DNA of 56,806 nucleotides from IMG/VR virus record IMGVR_UViG_3300017989_000017, positions 1-56,806 of that record. One strand, 5' to 3'. Shown piece by piece: positions 17,931 to 24,661 of this stretch. Position 1 is the first letter of the stretch; each line of letters begins with the position of its first letter. The notes under the pieces were generated by a model. The model saw only the letters and a list, made by a program, of their open reading frames with translations. It had not been told where the DNA came from and searched no databases. Source of the stretch: a virus. Position numbers and translations under genes: made by a program.

Positions 17931-18254
17931 TCACTTCGACGTCCGCCAGAAGCCGGCCATCGGCATCAGCACGCCGTTCCGCTGCCGGTGCCAGTCGAGG
18001 TCGTCGGTCGCCTTGATCGCGACGACCTCTTCGCGGAACTCCTCGCCCTCCATGCGGAGCACGGTGAAGCACGAGACGAACGCGTGCGGGTAGTTCGGCT
18101 TCACGTTCGCCTCGATCTCGTCGGAGTACTCGATCGCCTTGCTGATCACGCGAGCCCGCGCGCTCGCGTCGCCTTCGATGATCAGCTCGTGATGGTGCTC
18201 GGCAGAGTCTCCGGGCGCGGTCGTGATGCAGAGCTTCAGTCGGTGGTGGAACAT
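17931..18254 (-). CDS. Small protein of unknown function (107 aa)
   Basis: This is the last gene of the minus-strand operon. The ATG at 18254 is preceded by AGGGGCC four bases upstream, one of five such start elements in this genome, and that fixes the start. The protein is a soluble alpha/beta type without signal or membrane segments. A His cluster 'AEHHHELIIEGD' is near residue 20, a helix with Glu and Lys follows, then a beta-type C-terminal half ('CFTVLRMEGEEFREEVVAI'). It follows the sulfatase stop by 17 nt, so the two are probably co-expressed. No family was recognised. Confidence 0.7.
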   Translation of the reverse strand: MFHHRLKLCITTAPGDSAEHHHELIIEGDASARARVISKAIEYSDEIEANVKPNYPHAFVSCFTVLRMEGEEFREEVVAIKATDDLDWHRQRNGVLMPMAGFWRTSK

Positions 18255-18258
18255 GGTC

Positions 18259-18265
18259 GGCCCCT
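18259..18265 (-). promoter_or_regulatory. AGGGGCC start-site element (minus strand)
   Basis: The minus-strand sequence AGGGGCC-GACC-ATG leads into the gene starting at 18254. It matches the elements at 955-962, 24267-24273, 41131-41137 and 53223-53230. Confidence 0.5.
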
Positions 18266-18271
18266 CTTCGG

Positions 18272-19777
18272 CTAGGTGGTAGGAGTGATGGCGTCGAACT
18301 CGCGCTGCAGACGGCGCAGCGCGGTGTAGGCGTCGCAGTCGCCGGCGCACGACTCGAAGGTCTCGGTCACGCCGGCGCGGAGCAGGTTCTCCTTGGGGCG
18401 CTCGAACTGCCCGACATCCAGTCGGTACAGCTCGCTTCGACGAATCGTGCCGTCGCGCTCGTCGTAGAAGCGGATCAGCTTCCAGAGGCCGTCGGAGCCG
18501 TAGTCGCCGGTCAGGCCGCGACGGAGGAAGGTGAAGCCCGCCGACTGGAAGCCGTCCTCCGTGAAGATAGGCACGCCCTCGGGCGACCACTGCTCGGAGA
18601 GCGAGACGGTGCGACCGGTCGAGGCGCTGACGTCGGCCAGCGTCGCGGTGAAGTCGTTCGCGTCCTCGGCCCCGGTCAGCGTCTCGCCGTCGAGCGTGGC
18701 GATCGCGGCGCAGAGGTCGGTGGCGTTGACCAGGCCGTCGCAAACGCCCGTGTCGGAGACGTCGGCGCCGCGGACGATCAACGGGACCAGCGTGCCGGTG
18801 TCGTAGACCGTGCCCTTCGAGTTCTGGCCTAGCTCGGGCGGGACGACGACCTCGAAGTCGGGCCCGTTGTCGCCGGTGATCCAGATGGTCGTGTCGGTCG
18901 CGAAGTTGATGTCGCCCGACCCTTCGAGCGTCGAGATCAGTCGCGCGATCTCCGTGTCGAGAGCCTCCATGCCGAGGCGGATCAACTCCCAGCGGTACTC
19001 GTTCTCGTTGCGCAGGCCGAGCCCGGAGTACTGGTTGAAGAGCGACAGCGCTGAGATGCCGGCGTTGGGGTCGTCGTTGTCCTGTGCGTCGATGATGTGC
19101 TGACGGATGACTTGGGAACCCGCAGACAGGAGCGCCGCCGGGGGGAGGTGCAGCGGGTCGTGAACGGTGTTCATCGCGAGGTAGAGGACCCAGTCGCCGG
19201 ACTCACCCTGGACCCAGTCGATCGCATCATCGACGAGCACGGTCGGGTTGTAGTTGTCAGGGTTCTCGATGACGAACCCATCTTCGTCACGCTCCCCGAT
19301 CAATGCGGTCTTCGTGCTCGCGCTGTCGAAGCGATCCCAGTAGTAGAAGCCCATCGACCCGGAGCCGAGGACCGAGTTGCCCACCAGGTTGGCGAGCGGG
19401 CCGACGTAGCGGTCGAATCCCATATACCCGGTCGGGTCGAATCCGTTGCCGGCGTGGCCCAGGTGGAACTTCCCGATGAGCCCCCAGGGGCGCGAGTCCT
19501 GCGCGGGGATCCAACTCTCGGTGCCGTTGGGCAAGAGCGACGAGCTGAAGACGTTCGTGCCGATGCCGGTGCGCCAGGCCGCCTGCCCGGTAAGCCACTC
19601 GACGCGCGTCGCGCCGCACACCGGGTTCACGCGGCAGTTGGTGTAGCGGACGCCGGCGGTCGCGAGCGCGTCCATCGTCGGCGTCAGGGGCGGGCGTTCG
19701 ATCTGGATCTGCGCAGCGTAGGCGCCGACGCCTGCGATGCCGATGTCGTCGATGGAAAGGAAGATGGCTTTGCTCAT
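18272..19777 (-). CDS. Type I sulfatase with complete active-site motifs
   Basis: This 501-residue protein is a formylglycine-type sulfatase (alkaline phosphatase superfamily), which hydrolyses sulfate esters. Nearly all active-site positions are visible. D10-D11 in 'LSIDDIG' bind the metal. C54 in C-G-A-T-R is the residue converted to formylglycine, followed by 'VEWLTG'. K103 and H105 are in 'GKFHLGH', H206 is in 'NTVHDPLHLPP', D303-N304 are in 'TGDNG', and K321 is in 'KGTVYDTGTLVPLI'. Formylglycine motifs usually have Pro two residues after the Cys; here it is Ala, a variant associated with radical-SAM maturases. There is no signal peptide, so the enzyme is cytosolic unless packaged in virions or freed at lysis. 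It lies in a phage operon with a methyltransferase and a helicase. A sulfatase in a phage is rare. Confidence 0.92.
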   Translation of the reverse strand: MSKAIFLSIDDIGIAGVGAYAAQIQIERPPLTPTMDALATAGVRYTNCRVNPVCGATRVEWLTGQAAWRTGIGTNVFSSSLLPNGTESWIPAQDSRPWGLIGKFHLGHAGNGFDPTGYMGFDRYVGPLANLVGNSVLGSGSMGFYYWDRFDSASTKTALIGERDEDGFVIENPDNYNPTVLVDDAIDWVQGESGDWVLYLAMNTVHDPLHLPPAALLSAGSQVIRQHIIDAQDNDDPNAGISALSLFNQYSGLGLRNENEYRWELIRLGMEALDTEIARLISTLEGSGDINFATDTTIWITGDNGPDFEVVVPPELGQNSKGTVYDTGTLVPLIVRGADVSDTGVCDGLVNATDLCAAIATLDGETLTGAEDANDFTATLADVSASTGRTVSLSEQWSPEGVPIFTEDGFQSAGFTFLRRGLTGDYGSDGLWKLIRFYDERDGTIRRSELYRLDVGQFERPKENLLRAGVTETFESCAGDCDAYTALRRLQREFDAITPTT

Positions 19778-19798
19778 GGTTCGCCGGGCGTAGCAGAA

Positions 19799-19829
19799 GG
19801 CCCGCGCCGCCGCAAGGACGACGCGGGCC
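19799..19829 (-). terminator. GC-rich hairpin between the small membrane gene and the sulfatase
   Basis: Perfect 8-bp arms (19799-19806 and 19822-19829, GGCCCGCG/CGCGGGCC) enclose 15 nt. On the minus strand the hairpin is followed by TTCTGC, a poor T-run. It may act as an attenuator lowering sulfatase expression or as an mRNA stabiliser. The 19778-19859 gap contains nothing else recognisable. Confidence 0.4.
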
Positions 19830-19859
19830 CAGGTCCGCGTGAAGGGTCAGGACAGAGCG

Positions 19860-19994
19860 TCAACCGGGCCGAGAGCCCTTCGCGCGGTCGGCGACGACGA
19901 TCAGCGCCAGGAGGAGCGCCGCCTCGACGGGCCGGTGAGAGAGGATCAGGACGGCGAGCAGCGGGAAGCCGAAGGCGTGGATGATGGATCTCAT
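19860..19994 (-). CDS. 44-residue two-helix membrane protein
   Basis: This very small protein starts 2 nt after the methyltransferase stop codon, so it is translationally coupled. It is almost entirely hydrophobic, with two segments (about residues 4-19, 'IIHAFGFPLLAVLILS', and 22-37, 'PVEAALLLALIVVADRA') separated by 'HRP', ending in a basic tail. Two short helices with a tight turn would be a hairpin in the inner membrane. It could be a small holin, antiholin or membrane regulator; nothing in the sequence decides. Confidence 0.5.
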   Translation of the reverse strand: MRSIIHAFGFPLLAVLILSHRPVEAALLLALIVVADRAKGSRPG

Positions 19995-19996
19995 GG

Positions 19997-20914
19997 CTAG
20001 AAGAGCTGTGTCTGTTTGAGTTCCGCGTCCGCTTGCCGGAGGTTCTTGACCGCAAGGTCGTAGTAGCTCGGCTTCAGCTCGATCCCGACGAACCGGCGCC
20101 CCATCTTCACAGCGCAGTAGCCTTCGCTGCCGATGCCCGCGAACGGGCTCAGAACGACGTCGCCCTCGGCGCTCCATAGCTGGATGCATCTTTCGATCAC
20201 GTCCAGTTGCAACGGGCAGATGTGGCGTTCGTCTTCCTTCTCGCGGGCGGCGCGGTACTGCAACGTCCGTGACGGGTTGATGTCCGACCATACCGGCGAG
20301 GCGTACCTCTGCCAGATGTCGATGGAGAGGTTGCCGTCGTTGCGAAACGACTTGTCTCCGCGCCATTCGGACAGCTCGCCGCTAACCGGATCGGGGTTCT
20401 GTCCCGGCTTCCGAAACGTGCACACGTAGTCGGGGATCCCCATGCGGGACATCGCGGAGTCCTTGCAGATCTGCTTATGCAGGAGGCCCAACGCCTTCGT
20501 CCGTTGCATCGCCGTCACTGGATCTTTCCAGATGCACACCTCGGAATGGTAGATCCACCCGGCGCGCTCCATCTCCCGGATGATGTCGCCTCGGAAGTCC
20601 TGGATCCCGATGTACCCGTGCCACTGCTTGGTCGTCGGCAGGTTCATGCAATGGATCGAGCACAGCCGCCCCGGCTTCGTGGCACGCAGGATGTCGGCGA
20701 GGATGAACCGGAAGTGCGCCCAAAACTCGTCGTAGTCGGTGCTGTTGCCGAGGTCGCGAGAAGACGACGAGTAGGTGTAGAGCGATGCAAACGGCGGCGA
20801 GAACACCGAGAACCCCACGGAGTCGTCCGGCATGGCCTTGAGAACCTCGACGGAATCTCCGTTATAGAGGGTCCAGTCGTCGCCGTGCTCCTGCGTCGTG
20901 CACTTTACATCCAT
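19997..20914 (-). CDS. DNA methyltransferase (N4/N6, beta-class order)
   Basis: This 305-residue amino-methyltransferase has the catalytic motif IV first ('SPPFASLY', near residue 39). The AdoMet-binding motif I comes near the C-terminus ('DVVLSPFAGIGSEGYCAV' followed by 'GRRFVGIEL', about 255-285). This order is that of beta-class adenine-N6 or cytosine-N4 enzymes. SPPF rather than DPPY favours cytosine N4, though this is not decisive. The ATG at 20914 overlaps the end of the helicase gene by 10 nt. No restriction endonuclease is adjacent, so it is a solitary phage methylase, likely protecting phage DNA. Confidence 0.88.
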   Translation of the reverse strand: MDVKCTTQEHGDDWTLYNGDSVEVLKAMPDDSVGFSVFSPPFASLYTYSSSSRDLGNSTDYDEFWAHFRFILADILRATKPGRLCSIHCMNLPTTKQWHGYIGIQDFRGDIIREMERAGWIYHSEVCIWKDPVTAMQRTKALGLLHKQICKDSAMSRMGIPDYVCTFRKPGQNPDPVSGELSEWRGDKSFRNDGNLSIDIWQRYASPVWSDINPSRTLQYRAAREKEDERHICPLQLDVIERCIQLWSAEGDVVLSPFAGIGSEGYCAVKMGRRFVGIELKPSYYDLAVKNLRQADAELKQTQLF

Positions 20915-22284
20915 CGCGGCACCCTCACCTTCTCTTGCGGGTTGTAGCTGTCCATGTGGCCATACTCGTTCCGTGTTGCGTGCTGCATGTGCGCCAGCAT
21001 GTGTGACACGACGCTCTCGAACATCCTTGCCGCGTCGCTGTTCTTGCGCATGACGTTGCGCACCACGCCCGATTCCTGCGACGAGACGATGTAGTGAGCC
21101 TTCACCGTGCGCGTCTGCCCGAACCGCCAGAATCGGCGAATCATCTGGTACCACTGTTCCCACGAATCGGTCGGGAAGATCGCAGTATTCGGACAATGCT
21201 GCCAGTTCAACCCGAAACCGCCGATGCGGGGCTTGGTGATGAGCACCCGGTCATTGCCCAGCGTGAACGACTCCAGCCGGTCCTCTTTCTCGGCCGTGGT
21301 ATGCCGCCCGGCAACCTCCACAGCGTCGGGTATCAAAGCTGCGAGCCTCTCGCCCTCGTCGTTGAGGTTGCACCAGATCACCCACGGCTCGCTGCTGTCG
21401 TTCGCCAGGTCAGCAGCGCGCTCGCACCTTTCGTCGAGAGACATGCGCCGGGCGGCGCGACGCTCGGCAAGCGTCGAAGCCTCAGACTCGAACAGCATGC
21501 CAGGCTCGCGAGCGTTCGTTTCGATGATGTGCGGCACGTACTCCATCGGCGGCAAATCGTAGCCGTTGGCATCGAAGCCGATATCCGCTGGTGAGCGCAT
21601 CATCACCGCCCATGACGCCAGCCACGCCCAAAAAGCGTCGTGGGCGTGCCCCTTCAGTCGCCACTTCGATGTCTCGCCTCCGTCGTGGATGAAGTACGTG
21701 GCGAGCATCTCCATTCGATCGAGGACGCCGCAGAACTCGCTCTGATTGCCGATCTCCATGTAGTCGTTCGGCGCGGGTGTCGCGGTCCACGTTTGCCGGT
21801 ACGGAACGCCCTTGAACATCGACAGAACTTGCGCGCGGATCTTGCCGTCCACGCTCTTGATGATGCTCCCCTCGTCGAGAATGACCCCGGCGAAGCGTGC
21901 AGCGTCGAAGAGGTGTAGCCGCTCGTAGTTGGCGACGTTGATCCCGGGCCGGACATCGTCCGATGACCGGCAGACCGTCACGTCGCAGGCGATGTCGAAC
22001 TTATCAGCCTCGCGTTTCGTTTGGGCTGCCACCGCGAGGGGGGCGAGGATCAAGACGTTGCCGCCGGTTTCACGCACGATCTGACGCGCGCATTCAAGCT
22101 GTTGCAGCGACTTGCCGAGCCCGCAGTCCTCGAAGCCGCCGAACCTGCCGCGACGGCACGCGACGCGAACGATGGCCGCCTGCCAGTCGAACAGACGATG
22201 GTTGATGTCGTCCGCCTCGAATCCGGCGTGTACGGTCCGCCGCGATTTTCTGGACAGGAACTCTTGGTAGGTAGCGGCGGTCAA
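20905..22284 (-). CDS. SNF2-type DEAD/DEAH helicase
   Basis: This 459-residue superfamily 2 ATPase starts at a TTG that overlaps the previous stop (TTGA), in frame with the motifs. It shows Walker A 'DCGLGKS' (near residue 53), a DEAH-type box 'ILDEGSIIKS', a TAT-type motif III 'WTATPAPN', motif V 'GGFGLNWQHC' and motif VI 'QMIRRFWRFGQTR'. Walker A of the D-x-GLGK form and motif VI with RxGQ are SNF2 signatures. It is immediately followed by, and overlaps, the methyltransferase gene. The pair is probably co-translated and may act together on phage DNA, for example remodelling it to expose methylation sites (inference). Confidence 0.9.
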   Translation of the reverse strand: MTAATYQEFLSRKSRRTVHAGFEADDINHRLFDWQAAIVRVACRRGRFGGFEDCGLGKSLQQLECARQIVRETGGNVLILAPLAVAAQTKREADKFDIACDVTVCRSSDDVRPGINVANYERLHLFDAARFAGVILDEGSIIKSVDGKIRAQVLSMFKGVPYRQTWTATPAPNDYMEIGNQSEFCGVLDRMEMLATYFIHDGGETSKWRLKGHAHDAFWAWLASWAVMMRSPADIGFDANGYDLPPMEYVPHIIETNAREPGMLFESEASTLAERRAARRMSLDERCERAADLANDSSEPWVIWCNLNDEGERLAALIPDAVEVAGRHTTAEKEDRLESFTLGNDRVLITKPRIGGFGLNWQHCPNTAIFPTDSWEQWYQMIRRFWRFGQTRTVKAHYIVSSQESGVVRNVMRKNSDAARMFESVVSHMLAHMQHATRNEYGHMDSYNPQEKVRVPRWM

Positions 22285-22712
22285 ATCACCACCGCCGTCC
22301 CGTACTGCGCGTCGCGCAGCTCCTGCCAGCGGTCCCAGACGAGGGCGCTGATCGGCTCGACGTGGCTGGAGTCCACGAGCACGCCGCAGAACGCCTTCGA
22401 GACGTGCTCGGTGGGGACGTCCTGCTCGATGTCGCCGCCGCCACCGATGGTGTGCTCGCCCAGTACGAGTTGCCATCGCTTGTCGCCGCGTCGGGCGTAG
22501 TGGCACCAGCCGTCGTCGTAGCGGAACTCGCTCACGGCAATGGACTCCTCGTGCTGCTCGCAGTGCGCGCAGCCGATCGACCGCTCGCAGGCGTCGCACA
22601 TGGCCGCGCCGCACGCGGGGCAGGACGACGTCCACGGCTGGTTCTCGCTGCAGCCTTCGCACCAGGAGCCCTCGGGCTCGTCGCGGTAGGGGTTCAGGTC
22701 GGGGGCGCTCAT
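22281..22712 (-). CDS. Zinc-ribbon protein of unknown function
   Basis: This 143-residue protein begins at the ATG overlapping the upstream gene (ATGA). Residues about 17-46 contain dense Cys pairs (WCEGC, SSCPAC, MCDAC, GCAHC) able to bind two zinc ions in tandem ribbons or a cross-brace. The C-terminal 95 residues are alpha/beta ('WQLVLGEHTIGGGG', 'SKAFCGVLVDSSH'). Tandem ribbons of this kind often contact nucleic acid or protein partners. The position upstream of the helicase and methylase suggests a DNA-related accessory role (inference). Confidence 0.7.
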   Translation of the reverse strand: MSAPDLNPYRDEPEGSWCEGCSENQPWTSSCPACGAAMCDACERSIGCAHCEQHEESIAVSEFRYDDGWCHYARRGDKRWQLVLGEHTIGGGGDIEQDVPTEHVSKAFCGVLVDSSHVEPISALVWDRWQELRDAQYGTAVVI

Positions 22713-22930
22713 CGGATCTGCTCCTCCTTCAAGGTCTTCTCGATGGCCGCGTCGATCGCGGCCTCCTCTTTGGGTGTCAGTTCGGGGCCGGTGCCGTCCC
22801 AGGCGGCGCCGCGGGCGAGCTTCATCGAGCGCTCCCACTGCGCGAGCACCTCGTTGGCGCCGATCGTGATTCCGCGGGCGAGGCCCGCGCGGTAGATCGC
22901 GCGGGCCTCCTTCGTGCTGAGGTCAGCCAT
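22709..22930 (-). CDS. Small helical protein (73 aa)
   Basis: This 73-residue, mostly helical, charged protein starts at 22930 and overlaps both neighbours by a few bases. It has no Cys, signal or membrane segment. The C-terminal half ('LTPKEEAAIDAAIEKTLKEE') would form an amphipathic helix. Function unknown; operon position is early in the minus-strand unit. Confidence 0.65.
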   Translation of the reverse strand: MADLSTKEARAIYRAGLARGITIGANEVLAQWERSMKLARGAAWDGTGPELTPKEEAAIDAAIEKTLKEEQIR

Positions 22931-23249
22931 TGCTCTCGGCGGCCTTGCGGGTGGCCGACAGCGTGTCCTGGAGCTTGTTGATCAGCCGCTTCACCGCGGC
23001 CGTGTCACCCGGATCGCCGGCGTACCCGCCGCTCTTTCCCTGGGCCGCCGGGCAGCCCTGGAGGGATCGGAGGAACTCCTTCGCGTCGGCGAACTGGAGG
23101 GTGACCTCCACGTGGCCTCGGGATCCACGCTCGTGAGACCAGTGGCCCCTGTTGAGCGGGTGGTTCCCCTCTGCGATGGCGTCGTCGAGCCCCGCGGCCG
23201 AGAAGGCCCGGTGTCCGATGGTGATGGTGATTACCGTCTTAGTGGTCAT
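22923..23249 (-). CDS. First gene of the minus-strand operon, unknown (108 aa)
   Basis: The ATG at 23249 was chosen because GAAAGGA lies at Shine-Dalgarno distance upstream; an in-frame ATG at 23315 would lie upstream of the predicted transcript start. The protein begins with a beta strand 'TTKTVITITIGHRAF', then a His/Gly-rich segment and a helical C-terminus. No family was recognised. It is the leader gene of the unit that ends with the sulfatase. Confidence 0.7.
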   Translation of the reverse strand: MTTKTVITITIGHRAFSAAGLDDAIAEGNHPLNRGHWSHERGSRGHVEVTLQFADAKEFLRSLQGCPAAQGKSGGYAGDPGDTAAVKRLINKLQDTLSATRKAAESNG

Positions 23250-23290
23250 GGCTCTGTCCTTTCGGTTGGTGGTGGGCGTCGCCGCCCTCG

Positions 23291-23388
23291 GTTGACGGGT
23301 GAATATTAGCGCCATCGGCTATCGCGTCAATCGACCTGAGCCAAAAATGCGCCCGGAAATATCAACATCACACAAGCCCGTTGACGGG
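23291..23388. promoter_or_regulatory. Divergent control region with GTTGACGGG repeats
   Basis: The 227-nt gap between the minus operon and the HTH regulator has two direct copies of GTTGACGGG (23291-23299 and 23380-23388), and TTGACG also occurs inverted at 23325-23330. The first copy covers the minus-strand start site; the second could be a -35 element for the regulator gene, but no good -10 follows. It may be the operator region of the HTH protein encoded at 23477. Confidence 0.4.
23303..23330 (-). promoter_or_regulatory. Sigma70-like promoter of the minus-strand operon
   Basis: On the minus strand, TTGACG (23325-23330) and TAATAT (23303-23308) are separated by 16 nt in a locally AT-richer stretch. 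The expected start near 23296 gives a leader of about 47 nt before the ATG at 23249. A GTTGACGGG repeat (23291-23299) covers the start site and could be an operator. Confidence 0.6.
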
Positions 23389-23476
23389 GCAACTTTAGGG
23401 CGCCACCATCCCTGCGAGGTGAAAGAATCCCTGTCACGCGCCTCGTCTTCCGGGCCTTCGCCGCTACTGTTCCGGC

Positions 23477-23755
23477 ATGGAAACCACGAAGACGCGGGCG
23501 GCGGCTGGCCGCTGCCCCCACTGCGGGCGGGCGACACCGGGGCGGAAGCCTCGGAAGGTCCCGCGGGGCTGGCCGACGCGACTCAAACGAGCACGCGAGG
23601 CCGCGGAGATGACCCAGGGCGACCTGGCGAAGCTCCTCCTGGTGAACCGCCGGACGGTCGGCACCTGGGAGCGTGGCGAGGCGACGCCGAACGTGACGCA
23701 GTCGCGCTCCCTGGCGAAGGCCCTCTCCGATCCGAAGCTGGAGCTGAAGCGATGA
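23477..23755 (+). CDS. XRE-family HTH regulator with N-terminal CxxC
   Basis: This 92-residue protein has a classic Cro/C1-type helix-turn-helix over about residues 34-72 ('RLKRAREAAEMTQGDLAKLL', then 'NRRTVGTWERGEATP'). A short N-terminal extension carries one CPHCG knuckle. It is encoded divergently from the minus-strand operon and overlaps the next gene by ATGA. The position, next to direct repeats in the divergent control region, suggests it regulates that operon and itself. There is no sign of a cleavable repressor domain or an integrase, so lysogeny is not indicated. Confidence 0.85.
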   Translation: METTKTRAAAGRCPHCGRATPGRKPRKVPRGWPTRLKRAREAAEMTQGDLAKLLLVNRRTVGTWERGEATPNVTQSRSLAKALSDPKLELKR

Positions 23756-24258
23756 CCGCGGCCGGGGCCATGACACCGCCGCGGATCCACAACGGCACCT
23801 ACACGCTCTCCCACCCCGAGCGCGGGCACGTCACCCTGAAGCTGCACACCGTGGCGAGGGGCAAGTTCGCGGGGAAGCGGATCCTCTCGCTGCTGACCGG
23901 GTCAGACAACGAGACGAGCTACACCGGCGTCGGCTACTGGTTCGACGACGAGATGCGCGCTGTCGTCTGGCGTCGCTTCCGCGGTGAGCGGAGCCGCCTC
24001 CCGATCGACGGCTACAACTGGGACGAGGGGTGGTCGACCGAGGAGCGCAAGGTCGCGCTCTGGGCCGACCTCGCTATCCGTGGTCCGCTGTTCGACATCA
24101 AGGGCGAGATGAGCTTCGCGCCGGAGCGATCGTCACACTGGGCGAAGAAGGGCTGGGAGATCCAGCTCGCCGGCCGCTGCGCGAAGTGCAACAAGAAGCT
24201 GACCGATCCCGAGTCGATCCGCACCGGCCTGGGGCCGAAGTGCGGCGGCCGAACCTGA
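23752..24258 (+). CDS. DUF6011-type zinc-knuckle protein
   Basis: This 168-residue protein is coupled to the HTH gene. Residues 10-130 form a beta-rich domain with many aromatic residues. The C-terminus has the motif 'GRCAKCNKKLTDPESIRTG' followed by 'LGPKCG', the CxxC...PxC signature of the small zinc knuckle often annotated as DUF6011 at the end of phage and plasmid proteins. The start at 23752 is set by the ATGA overlap. The role is unknown; such modules are common in early phage regions. Confidence 0.75.
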   Translation: MTAAGAMTPPRIHNGTYTLSHPERGHVTLKLHTVARGKFAGKRILSLLTGSDNETSYTGVGYWFDDEMRAVVWRRFRGERSRLPIDGYNWDEGWSTEERKVALWADLAIRGPLFDIKGEMSFAPERSSHWAKKGWEIQLAGRCAKCNKKLTDPESIRTGLGPKCGGRT

Positions 24259-24266
24259 TCCCCACG

Positions 24267-24273
24267 AGGGGCC
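24267..24273 (+). promoter_or_regulatory. AGGGGCC start-site element
   Basis: AGGGGCC-AACC-ATG leads into the gene at 24278. It is one of five similar elements in the window. Confidence 0.5.
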
Positions 24274-24277
24274 AACC

Positions 24278-24661
24278 ATGAACCTGACCGAGAAGATCAA
24301 GCGCGCCTGGCGCGCATTCAACGAGCCGCCCCCGGAGCCGCCCCCGCGCGTCACCTACGCGGTGATCACGAGGGTGCCCGACTCCGACGACCCGGAAGAG
24401 GCGAAGGGCAACCTCGCCCTTCGGACCGCCTACCACCCCGAGGCCCATCGCCCGCTCGACTTCCCCACCTACGGCGAGGTCTTCCTGCTCGGCGAGATCC
24501 TGATCCTCGATGCCCTCGGGCATCGCGAAGAGGGTGGCGAGCAGAGGTGCCCCGCGAAGTGGGACGTCGAATTCGAGCTGTTCGGGAACGACGTCGAGGC
24601 TGCGGTGCGTCGCGCGAACGACGTGATCCGCGAGAGCTGGAAGGGACTGGTGGCCGAATGA
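24278..24661 (+). CDS. Unknown early protein (127 aa)
   Basis: This 127-residue soluble protein starts at the ATG after the AGGGGCC element. A Pro-rich segment near residue 18 ('EPPPEPPPR') separates a basic helix from an alpha/beta domain ('YGEVFLLGEILILDALG', 'WDVEFELFGNDVEAAVRRAN'). It overlaps the downstream nuclease gene by ATGA, so co-expression with the recombination genes is expected. No family was recognised. Confidence 0.65.
   Translation: MNLTEKIKRAWRAFNEPPPEPPPRVTYAVITRVPDSDDPEEAKGNLALRTAYHPEAHRPLDFPTYGEVFLLGEILILDALGHREEGGEQRCPAKWDVEFELFGNDVEAAVRRANDVIRESWKGLVAE

Noticed and set aside
23477-23755. Lysogeny repressor of a temperate phage
   Set aside because: The HTH protein is small, without a dimerisation or cleavage domain, and no integrase, excisionase or att-like repeats were recognised.
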